From Palsa-504 sp963839095 (GTDB taxonomy: Bacteria > Actinomycetota > Actinomycetes > Streptosporangiales > Streptosporangiaceae): a stretch of 64,000 nt of DNA. The position numbers and the translations under genes are program-made. Of this stretch, positions 25,284 to 33,137 are shown piece after piece. The DNA lies in NCBI GenBank assembly GCA_963839095.1, contig CAWIUF010000074.1:215071-279070 (forward strand), given 5' to 3'. The stretch's first letter is position 1, and each line of letters starts with the position of its first letter. Under the pieces are notes generated by a model. That model saw only the letters and a list, made by a program, of their open reading frames with translations, made no database searches and was not told the origin of the DNA.

Positions 25284-25313
25284 GATACCTAGTGGTGTCC
25301 GGAAGGAAATAAG

Positions 25314-25757
25314 GTGCTACCTCTGCTGACCCGCATCGATCATGTCGGCATCGCCTGCCGGGACCTGGACCGGGCCGTGGGGCTGTACCAGGCCACGTTC
25401 GGCCTGGAGGTGGCGAGCCTGGAGGTCAACGAGGAGCAGGGCGTCCGCGAGGCCATGCTGGCGGTGGGCGGTTCCGCGGGTTCCGGGGAGCGGCCGGGGT
25501 ACGTCCAGCTGCTCGAGCCGCTGTCGCCTGACACGCCCGTCGGGAAGTTCATCGCCCGCCGGGGCGAGGGGCTCCATCACGTCGGCTACGGCGTCGCCGA
25601 CATCGGCGAGGCGCTGACTGCGATCGGCGGCACCGGCATCCGGCTGATCGACGAAAGGCCCAGGCACGGGTCCATGGGAGCGTCCATCGCGTTCCTCCAC
25701 CCGGGGGATCTTGGGGGGGTGTTGACGGAACTCGTACAGTTCGTCAGCCCAGCGTAA
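25314..25757 (+). CDS. mce: methylmalonyl-CoA epimerase
   Basis: 147-residue vicinal-oxygen-chelate fold enzyme interconverting (2R)- and (2S)-methylmalonyl-CoA. Metal ligands are recognisable: His in RIDHVGIACRDLDRAVGLY, His in EGLHHVGYGVADI and Glu in GGVLTELVQF. VGKFIARRGEGLHHV is typical. Length matches actinobacterial enzymes. GTG 25314 follows GGAAGG. It is divergent from the thiolase-meaB-marR operon. Together with the mutase it implies handling of branched or odd-chain acyl-CoA (valine, isobutyrate, propionate) or supply of methylmalonyl units. Confidence 0.92.
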   Translation: MLPLLTRIDHVGIACRDLDRAVGLYQATFGLEVASLEVNEEQGVREAMLAVGGSAGSGERPGYVQLLEPLSPDTPVGKFIARRGEGLHHVGYGVADIGEALTAIGGTGIRLIDERPRHGSMGASIAFLHPGDLGGVLTELVQFVSPA

Positions 25758-25938
25758 TTCACCCACGATGTCGACAAGAGGATTTAACCGGACGCATAGG
25801 ATAGAGAACTCTGAAGGACCCGCCAAACCACCCAAGTAAGAGTAGTCTGCCTGTCACCGGGCGAGAGTCGTACCCGCCATGGCTGACACCCGCCGTAAGT
25901 TTTTCTGCCGCCTTCACGTCTAGCCAGGATTAGGCCAC

Positions 25939-27366
25939 ATGCAATCGGACATTGACGCCCAGCTGACCAACTTCTTCGAGGACGCCCCGCCGCGCGAGTT
26001 CGCCACGGTCATGCGGGGTTACGACCGGCATCAGGTCGACGAGCACATCAGGCAGATCGAGACCGAAGCCCGGACGCACCGCGATCAGGCCCAGGCCATG
26101 CGGCGGGAGCTGACCGAGGCTCACCGGCAGATCCAGGAGCAGGAACGTCCCACCTACTCCGGTCTCGGCGCTCGTATTGAACAGTTGCTCCGGCTAGCCG
26201 AGGAACAGGCGACCGAGCTGGTCCAGGCGGCCAGGTCCGAGGCCAACGAGATCAAGGCGGCGGCCAAGGTCGACGCGGCGGAGTTCCGGGCCGCGGCGGA
26301 GAACGAGGCGTCGGAGCTGCGCGCGAACGCCAAGCGCGAGACCGATGACCAGCGGGGTGCGGCCGAGCGCGAGGCGGACTCGATCCGGACCACCGCCCGC
26401 CGCGAGGCGGACGAGCTGACCTCCACCACCGAGCGCGAGGTGGCCAAGCTCCGCGCCACCGCCGACCACGAGGTCGCGGACAAGCGGGCCGGGGCCGAGC
26501 GCGACATTGCCAAGCTGCGGACCAGCACCGAGCGCGAAGTGGCCCAGCTGAAGGCGACGGCCAAGCGCGAGCGGGACGAGATCCTCACCACCTCCAAGCG
26601 CCAGGCCGACGAGATGCGCAGCCAGGCGCAGCGGATCCTGGAGGAGAGCGAGGCTCAGCGGGCGCAGGCCGAGGCCGAGTTCGAGATCCAGCTCGCGGCG
26701 CGCCGGGAAGAGTCCGAGCGCCAGGAGGCCGAGCGGCTCTCCGCCGCCCAGTCCGCCACCCAGAAGCTGGTCTCCGAGGCCGAGCAGCGGGCGTCGACCG
26801 CCGAGCAGCGGGCGGCCAAGGCCTCCGCGCAGGCCGACCAGACCCGGCGCGACGCCGACTCGCACGCCCGGCAGCTGGTGTCGAACGCCAAGAAGAACGC
26901 CGACCAGATCGTGTCGCAGGCCAAGTCGCAGGCGGAGCAGCTGCTGGCCGAGACCAAGGCCGACGCCGAGCGCCGCCGCGCGGCCGCCCAGCGCGAGGTC
27001 GACGAGCTGACCCGGCAGAAGGACAGCATCGCCACCCACCTGGCGCAGGTGCGTCAGCTGCTCGGCGGCCAGATGCCCGGTGGCCTGGGCGAGGCCGCGA
27101 TGGCAGCCGCCGCGCCGCCGCCGGCCCCAAGCCGGCCATCGCCGCGGAGCCGACCGCGCCGCGCAATGGCAACGGGGCGCCCACGCAGGTGCAGCCGGCC
27201 CAGGCGGCGGCCGCCGCCCACCAGGCCACCCAGGTCTCGCCCGCGCAGACGCAGGCGCAGCCGCGGGCTACCAATGGCACGCCGGCGCTCGGCGGCGGCT
27301 TCGGCTGGTGCCAAGCAGTCGGCCAACGGCAAGGACGACAACGACGAGGACTGGTGGACTGAGTAG
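25939..27366 (+). CDS. DivIVA-like long coiled-coil polarity/cytoskeletal protein (two compensating frameshifts)
   Basis: 475 residues as read. The N-terminus (REFATVMRGYDRHQVDEHIR) is a DivIVA-type membrane-curvature and targeting domain. Residues about 35-370 are one continuous coiled coil with a repeating pattern of AER, EAD, AKRE and TER blocks (for example EREVAKLRATADHEVADKRA), as in actinomycete Scy/FilP/DivIVA relatives that organise polar growth. The stretch 27127-27300 is read as Arg/Pro/Ser-rich sequence, but the next frame gives a normal Ala/Gln/Pro tail (PKPAIAAEPTAPRNGNGAP, then QVQPAQAAAAAHQATQ). This implies one base missing in the C run at 27125-27128 and one extra near 27300. 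The acidic end DNDEDWWTE returns to the first frame. Confidence 0.85.
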   Translation: MQSDIDAQLTNFFEDAPPREFATVMRGYDRHQVDEHIRQIETEARTHRDQAQAMRRELTEAHRQIQEQERPTYSGLGARIEQLLRLAEEQATELVQAARSEANEIKAAAKVDAAEFRAAAENEASELRANAKRETDDQRGAAEREADSIRTTARREADELTSTTEREVAKLRATADHEVADKRAGAERDIAKLRTSTEREVAQLKATAKRERDEILTTSKRQADEMRSQAQRILEESEAQRAQAEAEFEIQLAARREESERQEAERLSAAQSATQKLVSEAEQRASTAEQRAAKASAQADQTRRDADSHARQLVSNAKKNADQIVSQAKSQAEQLLAETKADAERRRAAAQREVDELTRQKDSIATHLAQVRQLLGGQMPGGLGEAAMAAAAPPPAPSRPSPRSRPRRAMATGRPRRCSRPRRRPPPTRPPRSRPRRRRRSRGLPMARRRSAAASAGAKQSANGKDDNDEDWWTE

Positions 27367-27384
27367 CCTTCGTCGTTCTCTGGG

Positions 27385-27415
27385 GGCGCGTCGCCGGCTT
27401 GGCCGGTGGCGCGCC
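27385..27415 (+). terminator. stem-loop terminator after DivIVA-like gene
   Basis: GGCGCGTCGCCGGC and GCCGGTGGCGCGCC form a 14-bp stem with two non-Watson-Crick positions and a 3-base loop, 19 bp after the stop codon. Confidence 0.7.
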
Positions 27416-27524
27416 TTCGTCGTTGTCGGGGCCCTTCGTCGTTGCTCGGGGCCCTTGTCGCCCGGGTGTGCGGCTTTCCCGGCAGCAGCGGAGATGGTGC
27501 TGACTGGGCGGGCAGCGGTAAAGG

Positions 27525-28016
27525 CTAGGTGACGGGGATGATGCTGGCCTCGACTAGGCGGCCGTCGTCGACTTCGAGGACGCCGAGGGTGCCGTGCGGC
27601 TGGCGCCTGCGGTCGGTCGGGGATCCCGGGTTGAAGATCCGCAGGCCGGGGGCGGACTCGTCCAGCGGGATGTGGGAATGACCGAACACCACCAGGTCCG
27701 CCTGGGGAAACTGGCGGCGCATCCGCGGCAGCCGTCCGGTTCTGGCCCCGCTGTCGTGCACCATCGCCACGCGGAGGCCGTCCAGGTCGAGTTCGGCAGT
27801 CGCGGCGGCGCCCCACTCGGCGACGCTGGGATCGTCGTTGTTCCCCACCACGGCGGTCACCGGGGCGTACTCGGCGAGCTCGGTGAGGACCGAGGCGGTG
27901 CAGACGTCACCGGCGTGCAGGATCAGGTCGGCGTGGCGCAGGTACCCGGCCACCGCGGGCGGACACGTCCGCCAGCGGCGCGGCGCATGAGTATCAGACA
28001 GGACCACGACCCGCAC
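27525..28016 (-). CDS. YfcE-type metallophosphoesterase
   Basis: 163-residue small phosphodiesterase of the calcineurin-like superfamily. Metal-binding motifs in order: VVLSDTHAP (Asp, His), ILHAGDVC (Asp), VVGNND (Asn-Asp), and VVFGHSHIPLDE (GHSH). IFNPGSPTDRRR is the usual C-terminal signature. Likely Mn2+-dependent hydrolysis of a phosphodiester such as 2',3'-cyclic nucleotides, but the natural substrate is uncertain for the family. Its first 23 bases overlap the end of the upstream small membrane-protein gene, so the two are co-expressed. Confidence 0.92.
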   Translation of the reverse strand: MRVVVLSDTHAPRRWRTCPPAVAGYLRHADLILHAGDVCTASVLTELAEYAPVTAVVGNNDDPSVAEWGAAATAELDLDGLRVAMVHDSGARTGRLPRMRRQFPQADLVVFGHSHIPLDESAPGLRIFNPGSPTDRRRQPHGTLGVLEVDDGRLVEASIIPVT

Positions 28017-28368
28017 GGCACTTATTCTCCCGCTTCAGCTCCCCTGGCTTCAGGTCGGAGTTCCCTGGCTTCAGGCGGGTCACGGTCGTGGTGATGACTT
28101 GGCTCGGCTCGTCCACGTGACGGGTGTCGACGTCGTGGATGGTCGGCATGACCGAGGTGAGGGCGGCGCTGACCTGTTCGGTCGCCTTGCGCTGTCTGTG
28201 CTTGGCCGCGCCCTTGGCCGCCGCGGCGGTGAGCCGCTGGGCGGCATCACGGCGGCGGCGCCCGCGCTGGACTGCCTTGAACGTCCGGTCGGCGACGACC
28301 AGCAGGCAGATCAACAGGACAAACACGACGGCGACCAGCAGCAGCACGGGCACCTTCTCCTTCGTCAT
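27994..28368 (-). CDS. small single-pass membrane protein, unknown
   Basis: 124 residues. An N-terminal membrane helix (VPVLLLVAVVFVLLICLLVV, residues 6-25) is followed by a basic segment (AVQRGRRRRDAAQRL) and a hydrophilic tail with TVTRLKPGNSDLKPGELKRE, so the bulk is probably cytoplasmic. No domain is recognised. AGGA lies close to ATG 28368. It overlaps the phosphoesterase gene downstream by 23 bp, an arrangement that implies translational coupling but gives no function. Confidence 0.6.
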   Translation of the reverse strand: MTKEKVPVLLLVAVVFVLLICLLVVADRTFKAVQRGRRRRDAAQRLTAAAAKGAAKHRQRKATEQVSAALTSVMPTIHDVDTRHVDEPSQVITTTVTRLKPGNSDLKPGELKRENKCRAGRGPV

Positions 28369-28623
28369 TTCCTGGTGGCTGGAGGCCTTCAAGTAAAGCC
28401 GGAACTCACAGCAATTTCCAAACCGTACGTACCCGACTATCTCGGGCGGACACGGCTTTCTGGCTGCTACGATGCTCGCTCCGGCGCCATAGTGCGCCGG
28501 TTTGGAAGGGGAAGTTGGGGCCACCCGGTTGAACGGGCCGGGTGGCCCGAATAACCCGCCCGTGGCCTGGGGATACCGGAGTCAGGCGGCGGGCGGGCCT
28601 CAGCCCCGTCAGTCCCGTCAGCC

Positions 28624-29172
28624 TCACAGCAGGCCGAGCAGCCAGCCCGGGCCAAGAATTTCCGCCCCGGCCGCCACGCAGCGCGCGCGCAGCTCGCGGT
28701 CGGCGGTCACGACCACGCGCCGACCGGGCAGTTCTCGCACCACGGCCACGATCGTGTCGTCGCCCGAGCCGCGCGCCTCCACCACGCGCACCTCCCCCGG
28801 CCGCGCCGGAACGGCGGCGGTGCCGGTGGTACCAGCCGGGCCGGGGCGTATCCGGCCGGCCTCATTGGGCTCACCGGGCGTGCCGGGCGTGCCGGGCGTG
28901 CCGGGCGTGCCGGTAGCCGGCCGGGCGGATGGCAGCCGGGAGACGGCGGCCCGGGCGGCGCCTTCGAGCACGAGGACGAAGGCGGGCGCCTCCTCCGCCG
29001 GCTCGTCGGGGGCATCCCCCGACGAGCGATCGCCAGGCAGCGGGATCGCGCGGCCGCTGGCGGCTAGCCGGGCGATCTGGGCATGAAGCCGGACCGCGGC
29101 GCCCGCCCGGTCCCGCCACCAGCCGTCGGGGCGCGAGCCCATCACATTGGCGACGTCGACGACGATCGTCAC
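28624..29172 (-). CDS. NYN/PIN-like putative RNase with repeat-containing linker
   Basis: 182 residues from GTG 29172. The first strand VTIVVDVANVMGSRPDGWWR holds the NYN/PIN-type Asp and Asn, and the C-terminal core has ARGSGDDTIVAVVREL (two Asp) and VVVTADRELRARC (Asp). These suit a metal-dependent nuclease fold of the YacP-like kind. Between them is a low-complexity linker containing four tandem GTP tripeptides (at 28873-28914) and Pro/Ala-rich sequence. The divergent sppA starts 46 bp away. Function as RNase is inference from the fold. Confidence 0.75.
   Translation of the reverse strand: MTIVVDVANVMGSRPDGWWRDRAGAAVRLHAQIARLAASGRAIPLPGDRSSGDAPDEPAEEAPAFVLVLEGAARAAVSRLPSARPATGTPGTPGTPGTPGEPNEAGRIRPGPAGTTGTAAVPARPGEVRVVEARGSGDDTIVAVVRELPGRRVVVTADRELRARCVAAGAEILGPGWLLGLL
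28873..28914 (-). repeat. in-frame 9-bp minisatellite in NYN/PIN gene
   Basis: Four and a half copies of CGGGCGTGC encode a (Gly-Thr-Pro)n track in a flexible linker. Units of nine bases preserve the frame if copy number changes. Confidence 0.85.
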
Positions 29173-29218
29173 AAAGCTGCGCAGATTCCCATCTCCTTCG
29201 CACCGTAAGCTGAAGCGC

Positions 29219-30946
29219 ATGGCAGACGCGCAACTCGCCCGGCAGCTGACCGAGCAGATTTCCAGGCTACGGCAGCGCCAGACAGGGCCGCTGATCCTCG
29301 AGCTGGACCTGACCGACGGGATCGCCGAGGGACCGGTCGCGGATCCGGTCTCCGCGTTCATGACCCGGCGCAAGCTGAGAATGTCTGACGTCCTCGAGGG
29401 CCTGCGCCGCGCCCGCAAGGACGACCGGGTCCGCGCGCTGGTGGTCAAGGTCGGCGGCAGCCGGATCGGGCTGGCCCGGGTCCAGGAGCTCCGCGAGGCG
29501 ATCGGCACCTTCCGGGAGACCGGCAAGCTCACCGTGGCCTGGTCCGAGTCCTTCGGCGAGTTCACCGGCGGCAACGTGCCGTATTACCTGGCGACCGCGT
29601 TCGACCGGATCTACCTGCAGCCCTCCGGCGCGCTCGGGCTGACCGGGGTCTCGGTCGAGCAGATCTTCCTGCACGACGCCTTGGCCAAGCTCGGTGTCGG
29701 CTTCGAGAGCGGCAAGCGGTACGAGTACAAGTCGGCCGCCGACAACCTGACCGAAACCGGCTTCACCGGACCAGCCCGCGAGGCCACTGAGCGGCTGGCC
29801 GTCTCGATCGCCGAGCAGATCACCAGCGCCATCGCCGAGCGCCGCGGCAAGACCGCCGAGCAAGCCCGCGAGCTGCTCGACCGCGGGCCGTTCCTGGCCG
29901 AGGACGCCCTGGCCGAGGGCCTGGTCGACGCGCTCGGATACCGGGACGAGGTCTACGCCGAGGTGCGCAAGGAGGCGGGCGCGGACGCGACCCTGCAGTA
30001 CGTCGGCCGCTACCAGCGGGCGCACGCGCTGACCCAGCGGGCCAGGAAGCTGCCGAACCCGCGTGAGCACTTCGTCGCGGTGATCCACGCGTCCGGGCCC
30101 ATCCGGCCGGGCCGCAGCGGCCGGAGCCCGCTGGGCGGCAACTCGATCGGCTCGGACACGGTGGCGGCCGCGCTGCGCTCGGCGACCACGGACGACCGGG
30201 TGCGCGCCGTGCTGCTCCGGGTCAACAGCCCCGGCGGGTCCGCGGTGGCGTCCGACACGATCTGGCGCGAGGTGGTCAGGACCCGCGCGGCGGGCAAGCC
30301 GGTCGTCGTCTCGATGGGCGACGTGGCGGCCTCGGGCGGGTACTACATCGCGATGGCGGCCGACGTCATCGTGGCGCAGCCGGGCACGCTGACCGGCTCG
30401 ATCGGCGTGATCATGGGCAAGCCCGTGCTCAAGGAAGCCTTCGAGCGGGCCGGCATCACCACCGACTCGGTGTCCGTCGGCCGCGGGGCGAACATGTTCG
30501 CGCCCGCGCACCCGTTCAGCGAGGACGACTGGCAGCGGATCAACGCCTGGCTCGACGCGATCTACCGTGACTTCACTCAGAAGGTGGCCTCGGGCCGCCG
30601 GATGACGGCGGAGCAGGTGCACGAGATCGCCCGGGGCCGGGTCTGGACCGGCGCCGACGCCGCGCAGAACGGCCTGGTGGACGAGCTCGGCGGGATGGCC
30701 GCGGCGGCGGAGATCGCGCGCCGCCGGGCCGGGCTGCCGGCCGGCGCACCGCTGCGCACCTATCCCCGGGTGACCCCGCTGGACCAGTTGCGGCCACCGG
30801 AGTCCAGCGAGTCCAAGCCGGCCGCCGCGGCCGGTCTCGACCTCGGCGTCTTCTCCGGCTGGGGCCCCGCCTGGCAGCTCGCGGCCCGCGCGGGCTTGTC
30901 ACCGCACGGACCGCTCACCCTCCCCGGCCACTGGATAATCCACTGA
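29219..30946 (+). CDS. sppA: signal peptide peptidase SppA, long (67K) type
   Basis: 575-residue serine protease of family S49 with two tandem domains, digesting leftover signal peptides or other membrane peptides. The catalytic lysine is in the N-terminal half (RYEYKSAADN, Lys171). The nucleophilic serine is in the C-terminal half (GDVAASGGYYIAMAADVI), and TLTGSIGVIMGKP is the typical following block. FVAVIHASGPIRPG starts domain two. ATG 29219 is chosen; an upstream ATG (29147) in the divergent gene adds 24 residues of low plausibility. No clear N-terminal membrane anchor is seen, which is unlike the E. coli enzyme but common in actinomycetes. Confidence 0.93.
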   Translation: MADAQLARQLTEQISRLRQRQTGPLILELDLTDGIAEGPVADPVSAFMTRRKLRMSDVLEGLRRARKDDRVRALVVKVGGSRIGLARVQELREAIGTFRETGKLTVAWSESFGEFTGGNVPYYLATAFDRIYLQPSGALGLTGVSVEQIFLHDALAKLGVGFESGKRYEYKSAADNLTETGFTGPAREATERLAVSIAEQITSAIAERRGKTAEQARELLDRGPFLAEDALAEGLVDALGYRDEVYAEVRKEAGADATLQYVGRYQRAHALTQRARKLPNPREHFVAVIHASGPIRPGRSGRSPLGGNSIGSDTVAAALRSATTDDRVRAVLLRVNSPGGSAVASDTIWREVVRTRAAGKPVVVSMGDVAASGGYYIAMAADVIVAQPGTLTGSIGVIMGKPVLKEAFERAGITTDSVSVGRGANMFAPAHPFSEDDWQRINAWLDAIYRDFTQKVASGRRMTAEQVHEIARGRVWTGADAAQNGLVDELGGMAAAAEIARRRAGLPAGAPLRTYPRVTPLDQLRPPESSESKPAAAAGLDLGVFSGWGPAWQLAARAGLSPHGPLTLPGHWIIH

Positions 30947-31073
30947 CCAAACGAGCCACCGCTCCCTCCGCTCCCGCTCGGACTACATGCTGTCCAGCCA
31001 GCGGTCCCGGTAGCGAGGCAGCCCTCGGTGAGGCTGCTCAAGTGGCTGTGACGCTGCCGAGGCATCCGTGTTT

Positions 31074-31126
31074 CATGATCGTGGGCAGTTCTGGGCGCTA
31101 TGTGTCCCGAACTGCTCACGATCATG
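31074..31126. terminator. long inverted repeat between sppA and flavin reductase genes
   Basis: CATGATCGTGGGCAGTTC (31074-31091) pairs with GAACTGCTCACGATCATG (31109-31126), with one mismatch in 18 and a 17-base loop. It lies 128 bp after sppA. It may be a terminator or a dispersed palindromic repeat; a different hairpin occurs at the window end. Confidence 0.55.
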
Positions 31127-31163
31127 GAACGGCCTCGCGGGGGCTGGTACTAGCGTGGCTGGC

Positions 31164-31784
31164 ATGGATGCAGGGGCGGCTGGCGAGCGGTGCAGGGGGC
31201 GGGTGCCGTCGGCGGCGCGGGGGCGGGTGCCGTTGGCGGCGCGGGGGCGGGGCCGTGGCGGCGCGGGGGCGGCCGGCGGGGCGACTTGGGTTGAGGCGTG
31301 GGATGGGGCCCGGGGGGCGTGGGCGGGGGCGGTCACGCTGGTGATGGTGGCGGACGGGCGGGATGACGTCGGGGCCACGGTCAGCGCGTTCTGCCCGCTG
31401 TCGGCCGAGCCGCCGCTGGTGATGGTGTCACTGATGTCCGGTTCTTACCTGGCGGAGCTGTTCAGCCGGCCGGACGAGCCGGTCACGCGGTTCGCGGTGA
31501 CGCTGCTCGCGGCCGGGCAGCGGGTGCTGGCCGGACGGTTCGCCGCCGCGGGGCGGCCGAGCGCCCGGCTGATGCTCGATGACGTGCCGCACCGGCGCGG
31601 CGACGACTCCGGGGCGCTGATCGCGGAGGGCGGCCTGGCCGCGCTGGAGTGCTCGGCCGAGCGACTGGTCACCGCCGGGGATCACCTGCTGGTCATCGCG
31701 GGAGTGACCGGCGTGCCCTACCTGGCCGCGGCCGGGGAGCCGCTCATCCGCTTCCACGGCCGCTACCTGCCCGCCCGGCTCTAG
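31164..31784 (+). CDS. flavin reductase-like (FMN-binding split-barrel) protein
   Basis: 206 residues from ATG 31164. The FMN-binding barrel begins AGAVTLVMVADGRDDVGATV, then SAFCPLSAEPPLVMVSL, and continues with TRFAVTLLAAGQRVLAGRFA, ALECSAERLVTAGDHLLVIA and EPLIRFHGRYLPARL. These match flavin reductases that supply FMNH2 to monooxygenases, or related small oxidases. The first 35 residues are atypical (RGRVPSAARGRVPLAARGR) and come from a 24-bp tandem repeat. The true start may be further downstream. It is a single gene between sppA and the convergent hutI. Confidence 0.82.
   Translation: MDAGAAGERCRGRVPSAARGRVPLAARGRGRGGAGAAGGATWVEAWDGARGAWAGAVTLVMVADGRDDVGATVSAFCPLSAEPPLVMVSLMSGSYLAELFSRPDEPVTRFAVTLLAAGQRVLAGRFAAAGRPSARLMLDDVPHRRGDDSGALIAEGGLAALECSAERLVTAGDHLLVIAGVTGVPYLAAAGEPLIRFHGRYLPARL
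31201..31270 (+). repeat. 24-bp tandem repeat in the 5' part of the flavin reductase gene
   Basis: Three units starting GGGTGCCGTCGGCGGCGCGG at 31201, 31225 and 31249; the third is shortened to 22 bp. They encode the odd Arg/Ala/Gly-rich N-terminus. Confidence 0.85.
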
Positions 31785-31865
31785 CGAATCGTCCCGTGCC
31801 GCCGGAGCCGGAGTGCCGCCGACTCCAAGGGAGTGTGGCCGGGGCAGGGCTACGGCGGGGTGCGG

Positions 31866-33051
31866 TCAGCGGGGTGAGCCCGCTACTAGGTGGCCGGCTT
31901 GCCAGACGGCGGTGACCTGGGGGACGCCGGGGCGGTAGGCCAGGTAGGCGTGGGACGGCGCGTCCAGCAGGGTCAGGTCGGCGCGGGCGCCGACGGCGAG
32001 GTGGCCGACGTCGGCGCGGCGCAGGGCACGGGCGCCGCCGGCGGTGGCGGACCAGACGGCTTCCTCGGTGGTCATGCCCATCTCGCGGACGGCGAGCGCG
32101 ATGCAGAACGGCATGCTGCTGGTGAAGCAGGAACCGGGGTTGCAGTCGGTGGCCAGGGCCACGGTGGCGCCCGCGTCGAGCAGGCGGCGGGCCTGCGGGA
32201 AGGGCTGCCGGCAGCTGAACTCCACGCCGGGCAGCAGGGTCGCGACCACCTGCGCCGACACCAGGGCGTCGACGTCGGCGTCGGTCAGGAACGTGCAGTG
32301 GTCGGCCGAGGCGGCGCGCGGCGCGGGCGGCCACCTGGACGCCGGGGCCGGGGCCGAGCTGGTTGGCGTGGATCCGGGCGCCCAGGCCGGCGGCCTGGCC
32401 GGCGGCGAGGATCGCCGTGGCCTCGTCGGCGCCGAAGGCCCCGTCCTCGCAGAACACGTCGATCCAGCGGGCCGAGGGCGCGCAGGCGTCCAGCATCGGG
32501 CCGCGGACCAGGTCGACGTAGCCGGCCGGATCGGCGGCGAACTCGGGCGGCACCACGTGCGCGCCGAGGTAGGTGACCTCGGGGGTGACCTCGGCGGCGA
32601 GGGCGAGCCCGCGGGCTTCGTCGGGCACGGTGAGCCCGTACCCGGACTTGCACTCGAACGTGGTCGTGCCCTGGCGGAGCATCTCGGCCGCCAGCCGCCG
32701 CAGGTTCGCGCGCAGCACGGCGTCCGAGGCGTCGCGGGTCGCGGCCACGGTGCCCCGGATGCCGCCCGCCTGGTACGGGCGGCCCGCCATGCGGGCAGCG
32801 AACTCGGCGCTGCGCTCCCCCGCGAAGACCAGGTGGGCGTGCGAGTCGACGAAGCCGGGCAGCACGGCCCGGCCGGCCGCGTCCAGCACCGTGTCAGCGG
32901 CGGGCGCGCGCGACGCGGGCCCGGTCCAGGCCACCTGGCCGGCCTCGATGACCAGCGCCGCGTCGGTCAGCGCGGCGAAGGCGCCCGCGTCCCCGTCGTT
33001 GGTGACCAGCTCACCGATCCCGGTGATCAGCATGCTCTCCGGATCAGACAC
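31866..33051 (-). CDS. hutI: imidazolonepropionase, frameshift near 32320
   Basis: About 395 residues. Zn/Fe-dependent amidohydrolase opening the ring of 4-imidazolone-5-propionate to formiminoglutamate in histidine breakdown. The metal HxH is in GFVDSHAHLVFAGERSAEF. Downstream are TTTFECKSGYGLTVPDEARG, YLGAHVVPPEFA, RIHANQLGPGPGVQ (His), then in the next frame LLPGVEFSCRQPFPQARRLL, ALATDCNPGSCFTSSMPF (Asp ligand) and DAPSHAYLAYRPGVP. The shift lies in a CG-only stretch around 32310-32325, and the correct join restores SADHCTFLTDADVDAL. Upstream on the same strand are Fe-ADH and the HAL-like gene. No hutU (urocanase) is present here. GTG 33051 or ATG 33033 starts it. Confidence 0.9.
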
Positions 33052-33137
33052 GGGACCAGCTTGCCACGAAGGTCACCGCTGGTCCGGCCGAGGGGGCGGG
33101 TGTCGAGGGTGCGGAAAGCGCGGAAGGCGGCCAGGGG

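Noticed and set aside
18530..25757. Annotation of the mutase as methylmalonyl-CoA mutase on the basis of MeaB and epimerase neighbours
   Set aside because: Phe and Gln at the two specificity positions and lack of the B12 domain fit the isobutyryl-CoA type better.
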